A stretch of DNA of 64,000 nucleotides, taken from Petunia secreta. Its lineage: Eukaryota; Streptophyta; Magnoliopsida; Solanales; Solanaceae. This document shows, one piece after another, positions 11,399 to 20,572 of the stretch (position 1 is its first letter; each line of letters opens with the position of its first letter). Where the stretch lies: positions 34,025,001 through 34,089,000 of the forward strand of contig JARKIP010000017.1 of NCBI GenBank assembly GCA_029990175.1, read 5' to 3'. The position numbers and the translations under genes are program-made. The notes below the pieces were generated by a model. That model ran no database searches and had not been told where the DNA came from. It was given only the letters and a program-made list of their open reading frames with translations.

Positions 11399-12797
11399 AA
11401 GACACACACAGACAACATCTTATACACACACAAATCTGGGCTGAAACACTTTTCACTCACACACTAAAGAAAATTCAGATCTGGAAACACTCTTTCTCCT
11501 CTAAAAGAGAGCAATATTTTTCAGATATGAAAGGTTTGAAAAGAAAGTAAAAAAATAGAGTCTTGAGTGTAAAAAGAAGAAGAGTCTTCTGGAGTTTTAT
11601 TTTAAGTTTAAGGTTTAAAGTGAAGTGTGAAAAGAGTTGTTCTTAAGTTGGTGTTGCTGCTGTTGCCGGTGTACCATTTGCTAGTTTGGAATTGTGGGCT
11701 TAAATTTGTATCTTCATGGCATTGCTTGGAAAATCCTCCTAGTAGGTAAACTTTCCAACTTTTGTATGAATATTTTGCTGTGGAATGGTATAGAAGCAAC
11801 GCTTTAAAGGCTTAAAAGAAACTCTTGTTTATTTATGTTTTCTCTTATGAATGTGCCTATTATGTTAAAGACCAAAATGAGAAAGGGTTGAATTTTTTGT
11901 GCTAAATAGTTATCACGTTTTAAATATTATGCTAAATGGTTGTGGTAAGTGGATCAAGATTTGGATTAGTCTTTCACTATTTTGTTTTAAAACCAGCCAT
12001 GATCAAGAAGTAAAATTAGATCTAAAACATGAAGTACTTTTTTTTTTTGGCAAGAAGAAAAGAATTAGGCAAAAAATGGGATTTGAATGATTAACTGCTC
12101 AAATTTTATAAAACATATCTAAATAAGTTGTCTTTCATGCGAGAATGATGCAGTAGTTTCGCTTAAATAGTATTGAACTTATGTACTTGGTTTAACTTGC
12201 AAATTCAAGTAATAAAAATTAGGCAACACTTAGGCTCGTATGTTAAAGGGAAACCTTTAAGTGAATAATGAAGCTCACTACTTTAGGACAAGAATTTGGC
12301 AGTGAGTTATAATTAAGAATTGAGATAAATTTGCTCTAGTATTGACACTAATGACACAGATATACTCGATTAAGCAATTTCAAGTAGGTCGAAACAAGTT
12401 TAAAATAATAGCCATTTGTTCATTTGAAACTCACTTTTAAGTCGAAAGATTTCGAACGGGTGAAGTGCCTGCACGATTTAATCGATTTAAGTCGGAAGAT
12501 TTCGAACGGGTAAAGCGCATGCGCGATCATATCTCGATTTGAGTTCCCATTTGGACGGACAAAAAAATAATAATAAATTGAAGCGTAACAAATAAAGGCA
12601 AAATATAACAAAACAATTTCAAAGAGTCGAAATGCGTCAAAAAAGCAACTGTGCTTGGCACAGGACTCGAGGGTGCCTAACACCTTCCCGAGAGTCAACC
12701 GAGATCCTTATCCAGAACTCTGACGCAGACCATTTACGAGTCATAGGTGTTCTAGGTACACCATTTTGGTGACTTGGCACACCTTTAACTTGTCAAG

Positions 12798-12808
12798 TGG
12801 CGACTCCG
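12798..12808 (+). other. PBS-like 11-mer inside the LTR
   Basis: TGGCGACTCCG, the first 11 nt of the primer-binding site of the element at 28197-38590, lies about 100 bp before the LTR end. It is kept at 24274-24284 and in the related solo LTR at 59612-59622. Confidence 0.55.
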
Positions 12809-12903
12809 AAAATCTCTTAAAATATTAGTGTACCTATCAACACCAGTCACAGAGCCTTTTAAAACATAAGTAGTATTTTTCTTTTTGAGTTGAAAAAGGG
12901 TCG

Positions 12904-12915
12904 CTCCGCTGGGGA
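12904..12915 (+). other. Truncated primer-binding site
   Basis: CTCCGCTGGGGA matches the 3' two-thirds of TGGCGACTCCGCTGGGGA, the PBS of the other Tat-like element here. The LTR terminus and the first part of the PBS are missing, consistent with a small deletion across the LTR/PBS junction. Confidence 0.65.
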
Positions 12916-13465
12916 GGAAAGTGAAAACTGAGAGTCTCAGGCTTTAAAATTTGTCGTTTTTTCGGCTTTTTGTTTGTATATGTTGCCTTGAATGTTACTG
13001 CTTTGATATGTTTGAACTGTATATACACAACTGTCCTCTCTCGTACACCTCTGAGTCTTCTGGAACACTGCACACATGCACGCCAGTTTCGCTTCGGCGT
13101 CTGGAATTTCTGTCGTGTCTCAGGACACAAAAAGTTCATCCTTCTTAGGAGGAGGTGCGTTGGGTTAGGCCGTTAGACGTTGTCGACCGGTACCCCTAAG
13201 GCACTTCCAAATTGCTGAACCACTAGATCATAAACCCAATGAGTCACCTAGAGTTGAACCTGTACTTTTGTCTAGGCCGACTTATCTGCATGTCATTTGA
13301 TTTAGTGAGGTGCGGTACACCGGTACCGCACTTGTCTAAGCTGACTCCCTCGTGTCGTAATGGGGCCCACGCCCCAAAAAACACATCATGAGCATATAAT
13401 GTGTTGCATTTGTTCTAGTCTAAGGGTTGTTATGCTGACCGATCACCGAGGGGCGAGAGCCAAAT

Positions 13466-13496
<31 letters not shown>

Positions 13497-13539
13497 GGAA
13501 AATGATAGAAAATTGGGTTTAGTACCGTGTTTCAAAATA

Positions 13540-14000
13540 TTTTTGTTTAGTTGTCGTTTTACGCCGTTATGATGGCAAATTTTTTCAAGAACTTTTAGAG
13601 TTTAATTTTGTGTCCGGGTTTGGTCTCAAGTAGTAGAAAATAATTTGTAATAGTTTTGCGTCGTTATAATGACGAAATTTTGGGATCCTTTTGTGTTTGA
13701 GTCTGCGTCCAAATCAAGTCCATATTTAAAAAAAAAAAAAGTAATTTATCGAGATTTTACGCCGTCATAATGGCCAATTTTTATAAACCAATTTTGCATC
13801 TAATTCGTGTAATATTTTGTGTCGGTTTGTCGTCTTAATTGCCAGATTTTGTAAATACTCTAAAGATTCTTTCTCGAATTAGATCAAAGAGTTTGTTTCA
13901 AAAAAAAAAAGAAAAAAAAAACAAAAATAAAAATATTGTGTCCGTCTTTGTATTACCGTAATGTCCGATTTTGGAGTCACCTTTCGGATAAGAAAAATAG
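13540..14000 (+). repeat. Degenerate leader repeats, about 95-100 bp
   Basis: The motif TTACGCCGTYATRATGGC plus AATTTT recurs near 13558, 13663, 13756, 13826 and 13955, separated by T- and A-rich sequence including long A runs. The block lies in the 5' leader between the PBS and gag. Homology between units is weak but the core is clear. Confidence 0.55.
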
Positions 14001-14674
14001 TTTGTTTCATAATCTGTTCTTAAGTTCCGTTTCGAATTTCCGGTTCAGTCTTAATTTTTCATTAAAAAAAATAATAAAAAAATAATAAAAATGTTGTTTT
14101 AAGGTCCCGCTTTATTTTGTTTTGTTTAAGGTCAAGTCAGGGTACATGCGATAAATTGCAATTAGCTAAGTTGTATTTTGTGTCGATCCTCGTGAAATAA
14201 TCTGACTCCGCTAAAATGCCGGGTCCCATTATTTTCACCGTATAGGTGTACCCGCCCAATGTGTCAATTTGTATATATCTTTGACTCGTGCATCATGTCA
14301 AGCACTTTTATTTTGAGTTTGTCTCGTGTCGTTTGTCTAAATTACATTTGTTGAGTCAGAAAAAAAAAATGGGAAAGAAAAGGAAAAAAAATACATTAAT
14401 CATCCAAGTTCGTCCTTGTGCTGATTATGTATCAGTTACAATTTTGTTCTAATTTTTGCTCAAGGCACGTTGTAATCTTTCGGGGATACGACCGGTACAC
14501 TCGGCTTACGCCGTTAACCGTTTCGGGATGACGCATAACAACTCTAGGCTTGCAATATGTGCTTCTTTTGTGCTAACCCGGTTTGTTTGTGCAAAGCTTT
14601 GGAATTTGGAGATTTGGTACGGAATTCTGGCATCATTCCACACATACACAACAGGATCAAAGGAACCCATTACC

Positions 14675-15982
14675 ATGTCGTTTGATAAGGGAAATTCTGA
14701 GATCGGCGTCCATGAACTTCTGGTGCTGGAAAATAAGAGGTTGACTGAAGAGGTCAAAAATATGAAATAATTGGTGGCTGATATGTATATCGCCATGAAC
14801 ACGGGACAAGCTTGTTCTACCGTGCCAGTTAGTCTTCTAGGGCATGCCTCGACTGTCTTACATCAGGCACAAGGCCCTACAGCTGAGGACCTGCAGTATT
14901 CTCCCGACTCTCCCTACTATAGCACAACAGATGTTCTGAGAACCTTCCCAGGGTGTCCTCCGGCACCACCACCTCCGCCCAAACAGAGGTGTGCTTCACC
15001 CCTGGTCTCTGTTCCACCATTCACAAGCTTAGTTAGGACGGAGAGTCTTGGGAAGAAAGATGAAAGAGAACGAGGTCCAGGAAGGAGGGATGAGGAACGG
15101 TACAAACGGCTCCACTCACACCCTCGAGCCTCACAGAAGCATCATTATACAAAACATTCCATTCCTCCACTTCAAAAGGCGCGACCATATGCTCCAAAAT
15201 TTGCATATCCGCAATGGCGTGCTCCTGCCCCACAACCCACGTACCACACTCACCAAGCTCCACATAATCAATATCGGACTCCATCAGGATTCCCATATCG
15301 ATCAAGGAGACCTTCTACTTTCACCCCAAGACCCAAATACAAGAAGGCGCGAGAAGAGAAAAAGAGAAAGCTCACGCCAATCGGGGAATCTTACACTAGT
15401 GTCTTCGAGAAGTTGCAGGCTTTGGATATGTTGAGGCCGATCTATGGGAATATGCATCCCACAGGAAAGGTTGATTATTCTCGTCGATGTGCATACCATT
15501 CGGGCGCACCTGGACATGACACAGAAGATTGCCACTATCTCAAAAGGGCAATTCAGGTCTTGATAGATGATGGTCAGGTCCAAGTCGAGGGCTCAGATGC
15601 CCCAAAAGTCAACCAAAACTCTTTGTCAGTCCATGATGATGTGCATAGGGTGAATATGCTGAGAGCTGAATCTACAATGCCGATAGTATCTGTTGATGAT
15701 GTGTCAATTGGGGCCAACAATACGTTTGTGATAGTGAACTGTGTTCCCGAAATTATGCCAGAGGGGGTAGACAGAGTAAAGGGTGATGAAATGAAGAAGA
15801 CGAACATGTCTCTCGAGAAGCCAATTCCAAATCTTATTCGGTCATTCATCAGTCCCAAAGAAGTGAAATCTATCCTAATGGAAGTTGGACAAAATGAGGA
15901 AAAGCAGAAGATGTTGCCAGATTCAGGGAATTTCTTTGGTATCAGCATGGTACATTTTGGTGAAGGGCTCAACAATGCTTAA
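14675..15982 (+). pseudogene. Tat/Ogre-type gag remnant
   Basis: ATG at 14675 (MSFDKGNSEIGVHELLVLEN) starts a frame that is open to 15982 except for a TAA at 14768-14770. The next codons (LVADMYIAMN) continue the usual Tat gag N-terminal helix, so the stop is a point nonsense change. A proline-rich region follows, then a Lys/Arg-rich segment, KLTPIGESYTSVFEKL and the nucleic-acid-binding motif CAYHSGAPGHDTEDCHYLK, typical of plant Tat/Ogre gag. The capsid core expected between the proline-rich and KLTPIGES regions is missing. The frame ends at FGEGLNNA, well before any protease. It is about 436 codons, far shorter than autonomous Ogre gag-pol. It may still supply or mimic an RNA-binding domain, but this is unproven. 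Confidence 0.85.
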
Positions 15983-16710
15983 CACAGGAAAACTAGCTCT
16001 GACTTGCAATTGAGTGACTGTGAAATGTTGTAGCTTGTTTTGCTAATCTTTCTATGTACTTGGTTATTTAAGGGTTGTAATCCAAGTGCATTATTTTGCT
16101 TATTTTGATGTTCAAACCCTTCTATCTTTAATTCAATGAAAAGCGAGATCTTTCTCTCGTCTCGACATTATTTCTCTTACTTTCTTTCTCGGTCTTGTTT
16201 TCTTAGTATTCTGTATTATGTTTTGTCGGCCTTAATAACATGACATGCGTGCGGAATTTACGTCTTGATCTAAACACGCGCTCTGGTATTGTGGGTTATC
16301 TGAGTAGTGAGGGATAAAAGAGGGAGTGAATTAAGTTGGGAATCAATTGTCATCTGATAAGGGAGATCGGTGAGAAGTTCAAAATCGTGCACGGTCGCTT
16401 CGACCGAAGATGAAATATCAGTTTGAGAACCATCAATGAAGCAGAAGTCGAGGACACATGTGGATCGGTCCAGGTCAATTGATTGAACCATTATTTGTGT
16501 GAGGCATTCTCGGGTCGGGATGACGAACGGCTTTCGTTTCTTCTACCCAAACACTATATCCTTTTGTCAGTCTTTTTTTTTTTAGCCTTGTTTTGGTTTT
16601 TCTTTGGCCTACCCTCCTTTGGAATCAATGTTCTTGAAATTAGAAAAAATGAAAAAAAAAAAAGAAAAAAAAATTGATTGAAAAAAGAAACAAGAAAATC
16701 TACCTCAGCG
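15983..16710 (+). other. Internal region between gag remnant and hairpin 1
   Basis: This is where pol would be expected. It contains no reverse transcriptase, RNase H or integrase motif in any frame. A/T homopolymers occur near 16570 and 16650. Confidence 0.7.
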
Positions 16711-16714
16711 GTAG

Positions 16715-16775
16715 AGCTACGTCTGACCTGATTCCTCTCAAAAGGATACGTAGGCAACCATTCGGGTGCGGTCAT
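16715..16775 (+). other. Conserved Tat hairpin motif, copy 1
   Basis: CTACGT (16717-16722) can pair with ACGTAG (16748-16753) around a loop containing TGACCTGATTCC. It is followed by GGCAACC and TTCGGGTGCGGTCA. Related copies lie at 20388-20475 in this element and, on the minus strand, at 30784-30848 and 33975-34034 in the other one, always in the sense of the element. Possible roles are packaging, dimerisation or RNA processing. None is demonstrated. Confidence 0.6.
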
Positions 16776-16849
16776 AACAGGGGAAAGTCCATTTTTCCCC
16801 TGTCTCATATTGACGCAAAATCTTGCCTCCAAGTTTGCGGCCAATGTCA

Positions 16850-17355
16850 AAAGAAATTCAAATCCCCAATGTATGCTAAACTGGGGCAGAAGTTTGTTTT
16901 TATTTTATTTTAAAGAGAATAAAATAAAATAAAAAACAAACTTCTATGTTTTTGTACCATCTATTCATATGTTTCATGAGATATCAGTCTCGAAATCGAG
17001 GAAGAAATTCAAAGCGCCCAGTTTATCCTAAACTGGGGCAGAAGTTTTATTTCTAAAAGAAAAGGAGAAAGTCAATTCCTTTTGCTTTCTTTGTGTTATC
17101 TTGGGGGAAAGTCTCAATATCCCCTATGTTTGCATATCAAAAAATTCAAAAAAAAAATAATGCCTCGATTTTTCAATAAATTGGGTCCTCAGTTGGTTTT
17201 TATTTTAAAAGAAATGATTCCAAGGGTTGTAATATTTTACCAAGTCGTTTCATGAGATGCTTTCATACCGCTCTTCAAACCAAAAAAAAAAAAGAAAAAA
17301 GAAAAAAGAAAAAAAGGGAACCCCAATTTGCCTAAACTGGGGAAAAGTTTGGTTT
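16850..17355 (+). repeat. Three diverged repeats with core TAAACTGGGGCAGAAG
   Basis: AAATTCAAA...CCTAAACTGGGG...AAGTTT blocks occur near 16855-16900, 17007-17050 and 17318-17352, separated by A- and T-rich sequence. Two further short repeats, GTCGGTGAAAACC plus GAAAGGGC, lie near 17766 and 17830. All are in the 3' non-coding part of the element. Confidence 0.6.
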
Positions 17356-18279
17356 ATTTTTCAAAAGCGGTGATTTCAAATCTTGTAATGCTCATTCTAG
17401 TCGTCTCAGGAGATATTTTGAGCTTTTATGCTGACTTTTTTCTTCATAGCCTAACCAAATCCAATGTTACAGTCCAAATAAAGACCCTTCTGACCGATCA
17501 TTGAGAATGTCAAGCCGAGTAGGGTGTCAAGGGATAAGTTCCACGCTGTAAAGTCGCATTCTTATAAGCCGACAATCGCATTTGGGAGCTGGGAGCACCA
17601 AGGTCATTAAAGGATAAATTCTCCGAGGAATCAAGATAAAGGCCAAAATTGAAGGAAGAAAAGAAAGACGGGGTCGAGCATCAAGGAAAGATCGGAGGTC
17701 GATTGGGAAACGAAAAATGACAAAAATGAAAAGAAAAAAAAAAGAAGAAAAAAAAGTGAAGTCTTGTCGGTGAAAACCTGAAAGGGCGCTGCAAGACAAC
17801 GGTGAGTTAAAAGAACAAAGAGAGAGGCTAGTCGGTGAAAACCCGAAAGGGCACTGCTAGTCGAATGAGGGTCGTTAGATTTGCCATCAAATAAGATTGG
17901 GAAAGCTGGGTACACAATCATGGATGGACTATGTGAGCGGATTAAGAGTTGATTCCAAAATACATGTCATGTTAAAAAGACCGTCATCTCTTCAGTCCTT
18001 TACCTCTCCCGTAAGGGACGTCATCATTTTTTTTCATCTTTTGGTTGGAAGCTTTGTCGTTTCCATCATTTTGTCTTACTTCAGTTCGTTTCAGTTTCTC
18101 CAACATCAAACAAGCAAAGAAAGTTTTGCAAAACTTGTTATAGTTTCACAGTTGTACTAGAGCGAGTCAGGACCAACCTTGATAATTGGAGCCCAATGTT
18201 TCACATCGGCACAGAGTATGCCACACCAAGGAGTGTACCATAAAGGAGATCATCAAAGGATATGCAGATTTCAAGATGC
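17356..18279 (+). other. 3' internal non-coding region of the 15.3-kb element
   Basis: Apart from the two GTCGGTGAAAACC repeats, I see no coding or structural feature here. Open frames are short and lack similarity. Confidence 0.5.
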
Positions 18280-18590
18280 AGTTAAATTTCAAATCAAAGC
18301 CTGCCAAGCAGCAATTTCAAGCTTTCAACAGTCAAAGCCCGCCCGAGCGGCAATTTCAAGTTTCAGAAATTTCATTCAAGTCAAAGCCTGCCAAGCAGCA
18401 ATTTCAAGCTTTCAACAGTCAAAGCCCGCCCGAGCGGCAATTTCAAGTTTCAGCAATTTCATTCAAGTCAAAGCCCGTCAAAGTGGCAGTTTCAACTTTC
18501 AAGTTAAAGCCCGACAGTTTCAAGTTTCAAGTTTCAAGTTTCAAGTTAAAGCCCGCCCGAGCGGCAATTTCAAGTTTCAAAGATCCACTG
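18280..18590 (+). repeat. Tandem repeat with GCCCGCCCGAGCGGCAATTT
   Basis: Units of about 30-60 bp alternate AAGCCYGYCMRAGYGGCAAT with TTTCAAGTTTCA. A two-unit block (18293-18360 and 18380-18450) is nearly duplicated. It is clearly related to the array at 19655-20045. Confidence 0.75.
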
Positions 18591-18648
18591 GATTAGTTGG
18601 AGCTTCAGACCAGTTCATCAGCTTGTGGAGAACGAGGGAGTAATTTGG

Positions 18649-19395
18649 AAAGTCGAGGCACCCACCTGGAGAATGAGGGAGTAGTTTAGAGAAAGTCGAG
18701 GCACCCACCTGGAGAATGAGGGAGTAGTTTAGAGGAAGTCGAGGCACCCACCTGGAGAATGAGGGAGTAGTTTAGAGAAGTCGAGGCACCCACCTGGAGA
18801 ATGAGGGAGTAGTTTAGAAAAAGTCGAGGCACCCACCTGGAGAATGAGGGAGTAGTTTAGAGAAGTCAAGGCACCCACCTGGAGAATGAGGGAGCAGTTT
18901 AGAGAAGTCGAGGCACCCGCCTGGAGAATGAGGGAGTAGTTAGAGAAAGCCGAGGCACCCACCTGGAGAATGAGGGAGTAGTTTAGAGAAAGTCGAGGCA
19001 CCCACCTGGAGAATGAGGGAGCAGTTTAGAGAAGTCGAGGCACCCGCCTGGAGAATGAGGGAGTAGTTAGAGAAAGCCGAGGCACCCACCTGGAGAATGA
19101 GGGAGTAGTTTAGAGAAAGTCGAGGCACCCACCTGGAGAATGAGGGAGTAGTTTTGAGAAAGTCGAGGCACCCACCTGGAGAATGAGGGAGTAGTTTAGA
19201 GAAAGTCGAGGCACCCACCTGGAGAATGAGGGAGTAGTTTAGAGAAAGTCGAGGCACCCACCTGGAGAATGAGGGATTAATTTGGAAAGTCGAGGCACCC
19301 ACCTGGAGAATGAGGGAGTAGTTTAGAAAAAGTCGAGGCGTCCACCTGGAGAATGAGGGAGTAGTTTAGAGAAAGTCCAGGCGCCCACCTGAAGA
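18649..19395 (+). repeat. 41-43-bp tandem array, about 17 full units
   Basis: The unit is AAGTCGAGGCACCCACCTGG plus AGAATGAGGGAGTAGTTTAG plus a short purine tail. I count 17 recognisable units plus a diverged terminal one. Variants GCAGTTTAG, CACCCGCC and AGTTAGAGAAAGCC occur in the same order in units 6-8 and 9-11. That shows a recent block duplication of about 127 bp within the array. Minus-strand open frames repeating LNYSLILQVGAST are translations of the repeat. Confidence 0.92.
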
Positions 19396-19404
19396 GCGAG
19401 GGAA

Positions 19405-19650
19405 TCCGTTTCTGTGAAGAAGCAAGACCCATCAGAGTGATGGTCTTCAATTCAGCAAGAACAAGACCCATCAGAGTGATGGTTTTCAACTCAGCAAGAG
19501 CAAGATCCATCAGAGTGATGGTTTTCAATTCAGCAAGAGCAAGATCCATCAGAGTGGTGGTTTTTCGATTTCCAGCATAAGCAAGACCCATCAGAGTGAT
19601 GGTTTCTAATTTTCAACAAAAAGTAAGACCCGCTAGAGTGGTGGTTCCAG
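19405..19650 (+). repeat. 36-39-bp tandem array, five units
   Basis: Unit AGCAAGACCCATCAGAGTGA plus TGGTTTTCAATTC. It follows the 43-bp array directly and precedes the GTCAAAGCCC array. Confidence 0.8.
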
Positions 19651-19654
19651 TTTT

Positions 19655-20045
19655 ATCTTGCAAGTCAAAGCCCGTCAAAGCGGAAATTTCATTCAAGTCA
19701 AAGCCCGTCAAAGCGGCAATTTTATTCAAGTCAAAGTCCGTCAAAGCGGCAACTTTACTTTCAAGTCAAGCCCGTCAAAGCGGCGATTTCATTCAAGTCA
19801 AAGTCCGTCAAAGCGGCAATTTTACTTTCAAGTCAAGCCCGTCAAAGCGGCAATTTCAGCATTCAAGTCAAAGCCCGTCAAAGCGGCAATTTCTACTTTC
19901 AAGTCAAAGCCCGTCAAAGCGGCAATTTTACTTTCAAGTCAAAGCCCGTCAAAGCGGCAATTTTATTTTCAAGTCAAAGCCCGTCAAGGCGGCAGTTTCA
20001 ACTTTAGAGGCAAAGCCTGCCCGAGCGGCAATTTCAAGTTTTCAA
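19655..20045 (+). repeat. About 33-bp tandem array, ten or more units
   Basis: Unit CAAGTCAAAGCCCGTCAAAG plus CGGCAATTTYAYTTT. Low divergence between units indicates recent expansion. It shares the CCCG...GCGGCAATTT core with 18280-18590, so one array probably gave rise to the other. Confidence 0.85.
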
Positions 20046-20387
20046 GACTACTTTGGTAGTGGGAGCTCCGGACCAGTTTATCAGCTTGGGAAGCATGAAG
20101 AAGTTAGCTTAGGAATTTTACATTTCAAATGTTGTATTTTCATTTTTCCTTTGTAAAGCAGTGACCACCAACCAGCTAACCAGCAACCAGCAACAAGTGA
20201 CCAGCAGCAACAACTCTAGTGCGTCAAAAGTGTCTTGTGTCAGTCCGGGTAAGTCTAGGAGCGCCGAGTCAGTCCCAGTTAGTTCTGAAAGTGTCTAGAA
20301 TTAGTCTGTGTATGTCTAAAGAGTGCTTAGTGTTAGTCTAAGAGAGTCTAGTGTCTGTTTGTATGCGGTAGTCCCAGCTATCGCACG
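20046..20387 (+). other. 3' internal region between arrays and hairpin 2
   Basis: Contains short direct repeats of ACCAGC/AACCAGCAAC near 20165-20210 and of GTCTAGnnNTAGTC near 20280-20350. No gene. Confidence 0.5.
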
Positions 20388-20475
20388 TGAGGAACTACAC
20401 TGACCTGATTCCTTAGTCCGGGGATATGTAGGTAGTCTTGATCCGGTTAGAACCGAAATTCAAGGTACGGTCGTC
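20388..20475 (+). other. Conserved Tat hairpin motif, copy 2
   Basis: CTACA (20395-20399) pairs with TGTAG (20427-20431). Relative to copy 1 both arms changed (CTACG to CTACA, CGTAG to TGTAG), which keeps the pairing. The loop again has TGACCTGATTCC. A second possible stem, CGGTTAGAACCG, follows, then TACGGTCGTC. Confidence 0.6.
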
Positions 20476-20559
20476 TTTTTGCATGCTCTTGGCTAGAACC
20501 AAAAGCCAAAATTAGTTGTGATTATATCTTTGCCCGAAAACTCTTCGATGTTCTCGACC

Positions 20560-20572
20560 AAAGAGGGGCAGC
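20560..20572 (+). other. Polypurine tract AAAGAGGGGCAGC
   Basis: Directly precedes the 3' LTR start TGTAATCACC. The same 13 nt precede the 3' LTR of the 28197-38590 element on the opposite strand. Confidence 0.85.

Larger units (their letters stand above)
9091..12903 (+). repeat. 5' LTR of the 15.3-kb element
   Basis: Nearly identical to 20573-24384. It begins TGTAATCACC but lacks the terminal TGACA seen in the 3' copy, breaking off after GGGTCG. A CT-rich block and (CTT)n lie at 9790-9950. A TATA-like CTATAAG at 11392-11398 precedes an AC-rich leader-like stretch. Open frames inside (9535-9987, 9800-10078 and minus-strand ones) recur in the 3' LTR, have no recognisable domain, and are not called as genes. 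Confidence 0.92.

Noticed and set aside
18729..19302. Minus-strand frames repeating LNYSLILQVGAST
   Set aside because: They are translations of a 43-bp tandem repeat, with no start context or homologue.
18649..19395. Regular repeat-spacer look suggesting CRISPR
   Set aside because: Units are contiguous and variable throughout, there are no unique spacers, and the context is a plant retrotransposon.
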